A program made the position numbers and the translations under genes. From Candidatus Sabulitectum sp. (GTDB lineage Bacteria > Fermentibacterota > Fermentibacteria > Fermentibacterales > JCC-6): DNA of 18,277 nucleotides. The notes beneath the pieces are model-generated. The model was not told the origin of the DNA. It searched no databases and saw only the letters and a program-made list of their open reading frames with translations. The stretch lies in NCBI GenBank assembly GCA_029940175.1, contig JAOZRM010000020.1:1-18277 (forward strand), given 5' to 3'. This document shows positions 7,106 through 14,280 of the stretch, in pieces; the stretch's first letter is position 1; each line of letters starts with the position of its first letter.

Positions 7106-8675
7106 AGTGGATCTACAGGCCTTGATAGGTAGAATATGGCTGGGTGAGGAACCGTCTGAGTTGAATGTGGAGGATACGGTTCGGTATCATTCTGCAAAGA
7201 GTGAAGATACATGCGATCCGGTTCCTGATTCAACCTGGTCTGATCTTGACATGGATGATGTATTCTTCCGGATAAACAGAACCTGCAGTGCAGTTGGAGC
7301 ACAATACCTGTATCATGAAATGCACCGGTACAGAAAGGATCTGAAGTTCCCCCGGAGGCGATTCCAGGATTATCGGCAATTTCAAGAGAACCAATCCTCT
7401 TCACGGTTGTTCGCGAAGATCCTGCTTCGGTTAAGAGACAAGAAGGCTGCATACATCTCTGCTGTTCTCTTTGGTTCGCTACCCACAAGACCGTTTTACT
7501 TTCCTGTGCTTCTGCTTATGTCATTTCTGTTTGTTATCAGTGTTGCCGGGTTGATCTTTGTCAGTAAGGAATTCCTTCTTGGAGTTGTGGGTGTCGCTCT
7601 TCTGAATTCGTTGATCCAGCATGTATTGTCATTCCGTATTTACATACCCGACATGGGCAGTATTGGCAGGATGCTGGGTACAGCTGCTTCTCTTGCAGAT
7701 ACAGGTGAGACTGGTTTCAGAGAGATAGAGATACTTAATAAACACAGAAAGTTCATAAAGCATCTTCAGAAGAAATTCAGCTGGATCCTTATTGATACAA
7801 CCAGCCTTAATGAACTGGCTGCATCGGTGATCTCCTATGTGAATCATCTGCTTCTTGTGAATCTGATCGTTTATTTTTCAGCTGCGAAATATGTAGCCAA
7901 ACACAAGAAAGAACTGATAGAGATATTTGAGGCTATAGGTTCTCTGGACGCATCCATGGCTGTTGCCGCCTATCTTTCTTCAGAAACCTGTTGCTGCCCG
8001 GAACTGGTGGACGAGAACAGGATAGAGGTTACTTCTCTTTACCATCCGGTTCTTGAAGAGCCTGTGGCAAATTCATTCACTCTTGTTGATCACTCATGTC
8101 TTATCACCGGTTCAAACATGGCCGGGAAGACCACATTTATAAAAACCATCGGTGTGAACCTGCTTCTTGCAAGAACTCTTGGCTTCTGCCACGGGGAAAG
8201 CGCTGTTTTTCCCATGGCGTCAGTGCGGAGTACCATTCGCAGAAGAGATGATCTGCAGCATGGCAAGAGTTATTACTATGTGGAGATAGAGACAATACTG
8301 GAGTTCATTAAGGCGTCAGGCAGTGAAGAACGGTATCTTTTTCTGATCGACGAGATATTCAGAGGAACCAATACCATAGAAAGACTGGCTGCATCTTCCT
8401 CGGTATTGACGTATCTTGGTGAGCGTGGAATGGTTCTTGTTACAACCCATGATATTGAGCTTGAACACATGCTGGATCATAAATACAAAATGTATCATTT
8501 CCAGGAGCAGATAGAAGATGGTCGCCACTTCTTTGATTACAGGATAAAGCCCGGTCCATGCCGATCCCGAAACGCAATCCGACTGCTGGAGATCACAGGA
8601 TATCCTTCTGAGATCACCTCAGAAGCCCATTTAACTTCCAGGCAGCTATCAGGACAAATCACCAATAGCAGCTGA
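7083..8675 (+). CDS. membrane-anchored MutS-family ATPase, 530 aa
   Basis: The C-terminal half is a MutS ATPase domain: Walker A GSNMAGKTT (343-351), a YYYVEIETI segment (397-405), Walker B LFLIDE (419-424) followed by IFRGTN, and a switch His in TTHD (454-457). Residues 55-85 (LDMDDVFFRINRTCSAVGAQ) resemble the start of the MutS core domain. The N-terminal mismatch-recognition domain is absent. Two membrane helices lie near 139-160 and 163-182, with another possible one near 250-268. It belongs to the short, TM-containing MutS-like group rather than canonical mismatch repair. Translation starts at a GTG 23 bp inside the end of the ABC gene. That arrangement suggests the two ATPases act together at the membrane; what they do is unknown. 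Confidence 0.85.
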   Translation: MKLGFVSEVDLQALIGRIWLGEEPSELNVEDTVRYHSAKSEDTCDPVPDSTWSDLDMDDVFFRINRTCSAVGAQYLYHEMHRYRKDLKFPRRRFQDYRQFQENQSSSRLFAKILLRLRDKKAAYISAVLFGSLPTRPFYFPVLLLMSFLFVISVAGLIFVSKEFLLGVVGVALLNSLIQHVLSFRIYIPDMGSIGRMLGTAASLADTGETGFREIEILNKHRKFIKHLQKKFSWILIDTTSLNELAASVISYVNHLLLVNLIVYFSAAKYVAKHKKELIEIFEAIGSLDASMAVAAYLSSETCCCPELVDENRIEVTSLYHPVLEEPVANSFTLVDHSCLITGSNMAGKTTFIKTIGVNLLLARTLGFCHGESAVFPMASVRSTIRRRDDLQHGKSYYYVEIETILEFIKASGSEERYLFLIDEIFRGTNTIERLAASSSVLTYLGERGMVLVTTHDIELEHMLDHKYKMYHFQEQIEDGRHFFDYRIKPGPCRSRNAIRLLEITGYPSEITSEAHLTSRQLSGQITNSS

Positions 8676-8723
8676 ACAAAGTTAAGTTCAATATCATTTG
8701 CATTGAAAGCCGTTTGTTCACAG

Positions 8724-8758
8724 TTGACATCGTAGTACTGCCATAGTACTATGATGTC
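8724..8758 (+). promoter_or_regulatory. hicA promoter overlapped by a 14-bp palindrome
   Basis: TTGACA (8724-8729) and TACTAT (8747-8752) are exactly 17 bp apart. An inverted repeat, GACATCGTAGTACT (8726-8739) with AGTACTATGATGTC (8745-8758), one wobble and a 5-bp centre, covers nearly the whole promoter. It ends at the base before the hicA ATG (8759). The transcript would then begin at or next to the start codon. HicB-type proteins autorepress through such palindromes, so this is the likely operator. Confidence 0.7.
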
Positions 8759-9171
8759 ATGCCTAAGAAAATAAGAGAACTCATTCAAATGCTCGGCAAA
8801 GCCGGGTTTGTTATCAGTGCTCTGTACGCCTTAATACTTCGGTATAATGCGCCGCTATTCTGAGTTCCATACTAACGTTTGGGACGCACTCGGTTACTGG
8901 CTCTGCTGCTTTCCAGCAAGGCACTGGTTTATGCGCATAGCACGGCTATGTTATTAAACCACTAGACGCTGCTGGGGCTCAGGAGAGCCAGCAGGATGCG
9001 AAGGTTTAGGGAATACAGAGCACTGGAGGCGGCAGAGGAAGTCACCGCAACTTTAAGCATTCCTCAGGCGTTACGATAACGATTAGTGGCAATTCAGGCT
9101 CTGACGCTAAGAAATATCAGGAACGAGCTGTTAAGATTGCAATTAGCGAGGTGGATAATGAAAACAAGTGA
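8759..9171 (+). pseudogene. hicA: hicA toxin gene, split by a 211-bp element
   Basis: The 5' part (8759-8814) starts ATG and reads MPKKIRELIQMLGKAGFV, the N-terminus of HicA-type mRNA-interferase toxins. The 3' part (from about 9026 to TGA 9169-9171) reads GGRGSHRNFKHSSGVTITIS and continues GNSGSDAKKYQERAVKIA, which contains the catalytic-His GSHRNF motif and the family's C-terminal helix. The two parts are the two ends of one HicA, separated by the palindromic element at 8815-9025. Reading through the left junction meets TGA at 8861-8863 after about 34 codons, so no functional toxin can be made. The 3' end overlaps hicB by 14 bp, as in intact hicAB operons. Confidence 0.85.
8815..9025. mobile_element. 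palindromic insertion element (MITE-like), 211 bp, inside hicA
   Basis: The ends are perfect 12-bp inverted repeats, CAGTGCTCTGTA (8815-8826) and TACAGAGCACTG (9014-9025). The inverted similarity resumes inside: CTGGCTCT near 8897 pairs with AGAGCCAG near 8984, and TGGTTTA near 8926 with TAAACCA near 8955. The element can therefore fold into one long imperfect hairpin. It has no ORF of note. No direct target repeat is visible. It shares a short internal block with MITE copy A (GCGCCGCTATTC at 8849, GCGCTGCTATTC at 3170) but its ends are different. The hicA reading on both sides defines the boundaries. Confidence 0.75.
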
Positions 9172-9508
9172 CAGATACATGAAATTGGTTGAGTGGTCCG
9201 AAGAAGACCAGTGCTATGTTGGGTCATGTCCGGGGCTAATGCTTGGCGGTGTACACGGAGATGATGAAGCAGTGGTGTACAGCGAGCTCTGTCTGGTTGT
9301 TGAGGAGTGGATCAATATTTATGCTGCAGATGGCGATCCCCTTCCGGAACCAACCTCAGGTAAAGAATACTCCGGTAAGTTTGTGGTAAGGGTTGGTAAG
9401 GAACTGCACAGGGTACTGGCTCTTAATGCACTTCGTTCAGGAGAAAGCCTGAACTCTCACTGTGTTAATCTGCTCCGGGAGGATTTAACTCCCTACGGAA
9501 ATCGGTGA
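9158..9508 (+). CDS. hicB: HicB-type antitoxin, 116 aa
   Basis: The true start is the ATG at 9158, which overlaps the hicA 3' end by 14 bp; the frame is open further upstream only because it runs through hicA. The N-terminal part has the HicB partial RNase H-like fold: MKLVEWSEEDQCYVGSCPGL, then a glycine turn (GGVHGDDEAVVYSELC) and the EEWINIYAADGDPLPEP segment. The C-terminal 45 residues (GKFVVRVGKELHRVLALNAL, then SGESLNSHCVNLLRED) form a ribbon-helix-helix DNA-binding domain. It would neutralise HicA and repress the promoter at 8724-8758. With hicA destroyed it is an orphan. It may still be read from the hicA promoter through the inserted element. Confidence 0.85.
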   Translation: MKTSDRYMKLVEWSEEDQCYVGSCPGLMLGGVHGDDEAVVYSELCLVVEEWINIYAADGDPLPEPTSGKEYSGKFVVRVGKELHRVLALNALRSGESLNSHCVNLLREDLTPYGNR

Positions 9509-9627
9509 AGACTTACTTTTCTATTGGATCATTTCAAAGCAAAGCAGAACATTGTTTGCGACTGATGTATATATTAGGATGAAATCAAACTAATCTCTCT
9601 ATTTTTCTTAGACACCTGGAGGGCATA

Positions 9628-12378
9628 ATGGCTGATCGCTTGCTGGTAAGTGATGTGGGAAGCACCACGACAAAACTTCTTCTTCTTGAGGTGGGTGGCG
9701 GTGAATTTAAAGCCCTCGGCGCAGTTGCAGTTGGCACAACGGTAGAGAAGCCTTCTGAGGATGTTTGCATAGGTTTCACCGGAGGAGTTAAGCAGCTCTC
9801 GGAGCAAACAGGAGTGCAGCTTCTTGATGAGAACGGTTCTCTGACTGTGCCTTACTACACCACCAGTTCCGCCGGAGGCGGTCTTCAGATTCTTGTTATT
9901 GCCCTTGCATCATCCGATTCGGGAAGCATGGCCAAGGCGGTTGCATTCAGTGCCGGTGGAGTTGTACTTGCTTCGTTTGCCATAGATGACGAGATGCCCA
10001 GGGTGGAGAAAATTCGCAGAATGAAGCATCTCTCTCCTGACCTGGTGATCATGGCAGGAGGCTACGATGGAGGGGCTATTTCCGGTGTTGTAAACATGGC
10101 ACAGCTGGTTGCATTTTCTCATCCGAAGCCAAAATTTGGAGATGGTAAGCTTCCAATGGTCTTCTGTGGAAATCCGCAGGTAAGACCTTACATTACCGGG
10201 ATACTGGGAGATCTGTTTTCACTTTCGTTTGCAGAGAACATTCGCCCTGACGGTTTGAACTTCAACCTGAAACCTGCGATTTCCGAGGTTCACAGGCTGT
10301 TCATGGATCATGTTATGCAGATGGCTCCCGGATACTCCAGATTGTCCGGTATGACCTCCTCACCCATTATTCCCACACCTGCAGGCGTGGACAGGATCTT
10401 GGAGAGTTTTTCATCGGAGATAAAAGGCAATGTTGTTCTAGCGGATATGGGAGGCGCAACAACTGATATTTTCAGTAATATCCGAGGTGGATTCCAGAGA
10501 ACTGTGGCTGCCAACACCGGTATGAGTTACAGCCTGTCCAACATAGTTCGTGAAGCTGGTTCTGAGAGAGTTTTTGCCCACATTCCAACTGTTAATGAGG
10601 GAACTGCAAGAAACTGGATACTCAGTAAGACTCTTTTCCCTACAATAGTACCAGTAGATGAAACCGCTGAAGCCGTTGAATGCGCAGCAGCTGCAGAAGG
10701 AATGCGACTTGCATGGAAGCATCATCTGGCAATTGGCTATTTCAGGAGCAAGGTTGGATTTACAGAGAGAATGAGACGACTTGGAAAATGTAAATTTGAT
10801 GAAGCTTTCAAAACTGTCGAGGGAGATCCATTCCGGATCTCAGATGTTTCTGTTATCATCGGCGCCGGTGGTGTTATGGCACATGCTGCCCCCAGAAGGG
10901 CCGCCTGGATACTTGCTTCAGGGTTCCATCCTAAGGGGCTGACAACCCTCATGGTGGACAGACACTTCCAGAGTCCCCACATGGGGGTTCTTGCAGAAAA
11001 GTATCCTGATGAGGCTCTCAAGTACTACAGGGAAGAGTGTCTTTACAGTATCTGCCGTGTTTACTCTCCGCTGAAGAAACTAAGAAACCTTAAGGTAACA
11101 ACTCCTGACTCTGTAGTGAAAGTTGATTCAGGCAAATGCCTTTATCTGGAAAGTTGCAGAGGGGTTAAGATTGCCGGAGTTCTTCTTCCGGAAGATGACG
11201 TACCTCTGCTTGTTGACTGTCGTTTTGGAGAAGAACTGCTTCCCATGGATTTCCTGGAGACACCTGATGAATTTCCAGCGATACCTGAGCTTCCAGCGGC
11301 TTCCCGGCCCGAGGTTGTAAACGAAGAGATCAACCGGGAGTTCAGCCTTGCATACGAAGGGGAAATACAGGTAAAGAAGGGGGATATGGTATCACCTGGT
11401 GATGTTCTTGGAATCAACAAACTTGTTCCTCCCAGGGTGTATTTTGTTGATGTGAGAGGGCATGTGGGATATGAGAAGAAAGAAATAACAGCCGGGATGA
11501 TATTGGATGGAATCAAGGTCGAGAAGGGAGATAAGGTTCGAGCAGGCGATACCATTTTTTCCATGAGCCTTGGCAAGGGTTTCACCGGATATAGAAGTTC
11601 AATGCGAAGTACAGTCCGGGGAACTGTTCATTCCATTGTACCTCCCGGGATGATAATTCTCAGGGAAATACAGGATTATGACGGAAAACCTCACTATGTG
11701 AATATTGCCAGGTTGCTTGGAGTGAAACCCAAACGGATCACCTCCTACATGAAAGTACGCCAGGGGGATTTTGTTGAACACACTCAGACAATTGCCATAG
11801 GCGACAGACTTAAGAGGATCGAATCACCTGGCACTGGTACAGTACTTGAAATAGACAGGAAAACAGGCATAGTAACCATCCAGTACATTCTGGAACCGGT
11901 GGATATGCACTCACCAATGCAGGGGGAAGTTACAGAGGTTGATCCGGTGATGTCCGCCTGGATAACATCCAGGGGGCTTATTGTTCCTGGAATGGCCGGA
12001 TTCGGTGAATTGAGGTGGGGTAAGCTGACAGTTCGCTCTTTAGAAAAGGACGCTGTTGTTCTAATTGATAAACCTCTTTCTTCCTCTTGTCTTGCCAAGG
12101 CAGTTGAAGCAGGAGTGGCAGGAATAATTGCTCCTTCCATGGAAGCCGGGGATCTGGTTGAGTTTCTGGGAGAGGAGCCGGGTGTAATTCTCACCGGTAC
12201 TGAAGATCTGCCTCTTTCTCTGATTCTGCTAAGCGGTATCGGGAGTGTTCCTATGGAAAAAGAATTGTTTGAGTCTCTCTCATGTAATGTCGGTCAGAAT
12301 TGCGTCATGTTTACCACAACCAGACTTAGAGCAGGAGTGGAGAGACCCTTTCTTCTTTTGCAGACAGAGGAGAAATAA
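9628..12378 (+). CDS. GlmL/MutL-like ASKHA ATPase with a long C-terminal extension, 916 aa
   Basis: Residues 1 to about 480 match the MutL/GlmL family, whose founding members are encoded with the B12-dependent glutamate mutase and are thought to be its reactivating chaperone. The actin/Hsp70-like phosphate motifs are clear: SDVGSTTTKLLLLE (8-21) and VLADMGGATTDIF (270-282). The family ending HMGVLAEKYPDEALKY is at 451-466. Residues after about 490 form an extension not usual in GlmL, with repeated beta-hairpin or barrel-sandwich-like motifs: IQVKKGDMVSPGDVLG, IKVEKGDKVRAGDTIF and MKVRQGDFVEHTQTIAIGD. A small C-terminal alpha/beta part follows (VEAGVAGIIAPSMEAG). The start follows CTGGAGGGCATA. 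No mutase subunits are in the window. The rubredoxin start overlaps its stop by 1 bp. Confidence 0.85.
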   Translation: MADRLLVSDVGSTTTKLLLLEVGGGEFKALGAVAVGTTVEKPSEDVCIGFTGGVKQLSEQTGVQLLDENGSLTVPYYTTSSAGGGLQILVIALASSDSGSMAKAVAFSAGGVVLASFAIDDEMPRVEKIRRMKHLSPDLVIMAGGYDGGAISGVVNMAQLVAFSHPKPKFGDGKLPMVFCGNPQVRPYITGILGDLFSLSFAENIRPDGLNFNLKPAISEVHRLFMDHVMQMAPGYSRLSGMTSSPIIPTPAGVDRILESFSSEIKGNVVLADMGGATTDIFSNIRGGFQRTVAANTGMSYSLSNIVREAGSERVFAHIPTVNEGTARNWILSKTLFPTIVPVDETAEAVECAAAAEGMRLAWKHHLAIGYFRSKVGFTERMRRLGKCKFDEAFKTVEGDPFRISDVSVIIGAGGVMAHAAPRRAAWILASGFHPKGLTTLMVDRHFQSPHMGVLAEKYPDEALKYYREECLYSICRVYSPLKKLRNLKVTTPDSVVKVDSGKCLYLESCRGVKIAGVLLPEDDVPLLVDCRFGEELLPMDFLETPDEFPAIPELPAASRPEVVNEEINREFSLAYEGEIQVKKGDMVSPGDVLGINKLVPPRVYFVDVRGHVGYEKKEITAGMILDGIKVEKGDKVRAGDTIFSMSLGKGFTGYRSSMRSTVRGTVHSIVPPGMIILREIQDYDGKPHYVNIARLLGVKPKRITSYMKVRQGDFVEHTQTIAIGDRLKRIESPGTGTVLEIDRKTGIVTIQYILEPVDMHSPMQGEVTEVDPVMSAWITSRGLIVPGMAGFGELRWGKLTVRSLEKDAVVLIDKPLSSSCLAKAVEAGVAGIIAPSMEAGDLVEFLGEEPGVILTGTEDLPLSLILLSGIGSVPMEKELFESLSCNVGQNCVMFTTTRLRAGVERPFLLLQTEEK

Positions 12379-12563
12379 TGGTATGGGAGTGTCAGGCATG
12401 CAGCTATATCTATGATTCCAGGAAAACTGACAGTTCATCTGAAACTCCTGATAATCCCGATGCATCTTCTACTCCTCCAGCAGACTGGCTTTGTCCAGTC
12501 TGTGGTGTGGGACCTGAGTTTCTTGAAGAGGTTTCAGGCAGAAGAAACCAGGAGTTTGTCTGA
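12378..12563 (+). CDS. rubredoxin-like iron protein, 61 aa
   Basis: Two metal-binding knuckles are present: CQAC (Cys5, Cys8) within MVWECQACSYIYDS, and CPVC (Cys39, Cys42) within ADWLCPVCGVG. Together they would bind one Fe or Zn. The DWxCPxCGxG pattern is diagnostic for rubredoxin. The loop between the knuckles is atypical: it lacks the usual glycine-proline turn (GDP...GIxPGTxF) and consists of Ser, Thr, Pro and Asp (residues 17-35). The ATG shares its A with the TAA of the GlmL-like gene (1-bp overlap), implying coupled synthesis. Rubredoxins carry single electrons in the cytoplasm of anaerobes. A redox partner is not visible here. Confidence 0.8.
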   Translation: MVWECQACSYIYDSRKTDSSSETPDNPDASSTPPADWLCPVCGVGPEFLEEVSGRRNQEFV

Positions 12564-12609
12564 GGATATCGAGTATTTTATTGCCGTGTATTTGCTTCTG
12601 CAACAGGGG

Positions 12610-12638
12610 TTGACCGATTGCCGAAAACAGCTTAAATT
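12610..12638 (+). promoter_or_regulatory. tRNA-Phe promoter
   Basis: TTGACC (12610-12615) and TAAATT (12633-12638) are separated by exactly 17 bp. The tRNA begins 13 bp after the -10 box. No other gene starts nearby, so this promoter serves the tRNA. Confidence 0.75.
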
Positions 12639-12650
12639 ACTGCCTCCGGT

Positions 12651-12726
<76 letters not shown>

Positions 12727-12738
12727 AATGGTTATTCA

Positions 12739-13143
12739 CTATTGGGAGGAGCTTTCTTTTTTAAGCTCCTCCATCATTTTTTCTATCTTCCTGATTCGCA
12801 CAGCAGTACTGTTCATCTGAAACTCAATGGTATTCAGGATCCAGAACTGAAAGTGTTCAACTTTCTGCTGTCTGTGTATCATCCAGATTATTTTCATTGA
12901 GACAAGCAGAAGGGCTATTTCCACGCTGAAAAGCTCAGGTATGAAATCGATACTGATGTGAAGTGCATGACGCATCACATCGAAAGAGAAAAACAGAATT
13001 ACAAGTGTAGCAAACACTATGTTCACAACCTTCTCTTTTCCTGCAGTTCCTGTTCCTCCAATCTGTCCCAGTAGATTTCTTACGGATTCTTTTTCATTCT
13101 GGTACTGATTGATCTCACTCTGGATGGTTTTAGAGTCCGGCAT
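12739..13143 (-). CDS. unknown two-helix membrane protein with charged ends, 134 aa
   Basis: ATG at 13143 follows GGAAAGGAAGAT on the reverse strand, a good ribosome binding site. An N-terminal polar, possibly coiled segment (KTIQSEINQYQNEKESVRNL) is followed by helix 1 (about residues 39-56, VVNIVFATLVILFFSF). Helix 2 lies near 72-90 (FSVEIALLLVSMKIIWMIH). The C-terminal part (residues 110-134, ending RIRKIEKMMEELKKESSSQ) looks like a coiled coil. No enzymatic motif is seen and I do not recognise the family. Its 3' end overlaps the tRNA terminator hairpin. It is divergent from the glycosyltransferase gene, with 63 bp between them that must hold both promoters. Confidence 0.7.
   Translation of the reverse strand: MPDSKTIQSEINQYQNEKESVRNLLGQIGGTGTAGKEKVVNIVFATLVILFFSFDVMRHALHISIDFIPELFSVEIALLLVSMKIIWMIHRQQKVEHFQFWILNTIEFQMNSTAVRIRKIEKMMEELKKESSSQ
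12745..12772. terminator. bidirectional terminator after tRNA-Phe
   Basis: GGAGGAGCTT (12745-12754) pairs perfectly with AAGCTCCTCC (12763-12772) around an 8-base T-rich loop, and ATCATTTTTT follows. On the forward strand it ends tRNA-Phe. On the reverse strand it lies inside the last codons of the convergent gene (12739-13143), encoding its Glu/Leu/Lys/Ser-rich tail. Confidence 0.8.
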
Positions 13144-13206
13144 ATCTTCCTTTCCTTGCGCTGCTAATTTGTATATTCCTTAAGCATAAACATATTAAGG
13201 ACAGCA

Positions 13207-14280
13207 TTGAAGATAGTACAAATTGTCAACAGCATAACCGCAGGTGGTGCAGAGCGACTTGTTCTGGATCTGCACCGCGAGTATCTCCGGTTGGGGCATC
13301 AATCCTGCATTGTGACTCTTGCCGGTGATAAGCAGATTGAGGGTGTCGACGGTTTCTGGTGTACCGGGTGTAGATCTCCATATTCTCCTGAAGCAGCAGC
13401 CAGGCTTTCCAGATTCTTCAGAACCGATCCTCTGGCAAATGCAGATGTAGTTCATGTTCACCTGTTTCCCGCCATGCTTCGTGCACCTGCTGCTCTCAGC
13501 AGGGCTGGCTGGAAGGGCAATCTTTTTGCTTCAGAGCACAGTACTTCCAACCGAAGACGAAACACCTTGTGGGGTAAGTTTGCAGATAGTTTTACCTACC
13601 GTCCTTACGAGAAGGTTGTGTGTGTTAGTCAGGGGGTTAAAGATGCTATACTCGTCTGGAAGCCTGCTCTTAAAAACAAAACAGTTGTTATACCCAATGG
13701 GGCCAGACTTGACCTTTTCAAGCCTGTGAACAGATCGAGCTTTCATAAACCACCTGTGATCTTGTCTGTAGGTAGATTATCTCCAGCGAAGAACTATCAG
13801 CTTGCTCTGAAAGCTGTTTCCCATCTGGCTGGAAAGACCGAACTCGTGTTCAAGTGGTTGATTGCCGGAGATGGAAGTTTGCACACGGAACTTGTGAAGC
13901 TTGCTTCCGAACTGAGTCTTAATGGTGTTGTAGAGTTTCTTGGTGCCCGGGAAGATGTTCCTGAACTGATCAGAGACGCTGACATTTTCTTCATTCCCTC
14001 TGCCTGGGAGGGGTTTGGCATTGCCGCAGTGGAAGCCATGGCATCCGGGTTACCTGTTGTTGCATCTGATGTACCGGGTCTCAGGGAAGTCGTAGGAATT
14101 GGAACCGGTCTGCTTGTGGATCCAGCCTCTATTGAGGTCATGGCAGGTGCATTACAGAAACTTCTGGGAGATGAGGACTCAGCGCTGAAGATGGGTTTAT
14201 GCGGGCCTGAAAAGGCAGCAGACTATTCACTGGAAGCCTGTGCCATTTCCCATGTTAATCTTTTCAGGGGAACACTATAA
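13207..14280 (+). CDS. GT4-family glycosyltransferase, 357 aa
   Basis: This is a GT-B fold retaining transferase. The N-terminal domain opens MKIVQIVNSITAGGAERLVL with the GGAE motif of the acceptor side. The C-terminal Glycos_transf_1 domain has ILSVGRLSPAKNYQLALKA (185-203), the WLIAGDGSL loop (217-225), and the E-x7-E donor motif E268-GFGIAAV-E276, followed by MASGLPVVASDVPGLREVV. It transfers a sugar from a nucleotide donor to an unknown acceptor, probably in surface glycan synthesis. The start is TTG at 13207, chosen because AAGGA lies five bases before it and the family begins exactly there. There are no neighbouring glycan genes. Its 3' end overlaps the convergent selD by 17 bp. Confidence 0.9.
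   Translation: MKIVQIVNSITAGGAERLVLDLHREYLRLGHQSCIVTLAGDKQIEGVDGFWCTGCRSPYSPEAAARLSRFFRTDPLANADVVHVHLFPAMLRAPAALSRAGWKGNLFASEHSTSNRRRNTLWGKFADSFTYRPYEKVVCVSQGVKDAILVWKPALKNKTVVIPNGARLDLFKPVNRSSFHKPPVILSVGRLSPAKNYQLALKAVSHLAGKTELVFKWLIAGDGSLHTELVKLASELSLNGVVEFLGAREDVPELIRDADIFFIPSAWEGFGIAAVEAMASGLPVVASDVPGLREVVGIGTGLLVDPASIEVMAGALQKLLGDEDSALKMGLCGPEKAADYSLEACAISHVNLFRGTL

Noticed and set aside
8537..8788. Reverse-strand ORF over the end of the MutS-like gene and the hicA promoter
   Set aside because: It runs through the palindromic operator and the hicA 5' end, and its product has no recognisable features.
8815..9025. Integron attC site or gene cassette boundary
   Set aside because: TAAC/GTT-like strings are present, but the inverted ends lie inside hicA and the two hicA halves match across them. 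There is no integrase and no cassette-like arrangement.
12561..12563. UGA stop of the rubredoxin as a recoded Sec codon
   Set aside because: The domain is complete before it, both metal knuckles are present, and no SECIS-like hairpin follows at the proper distance.
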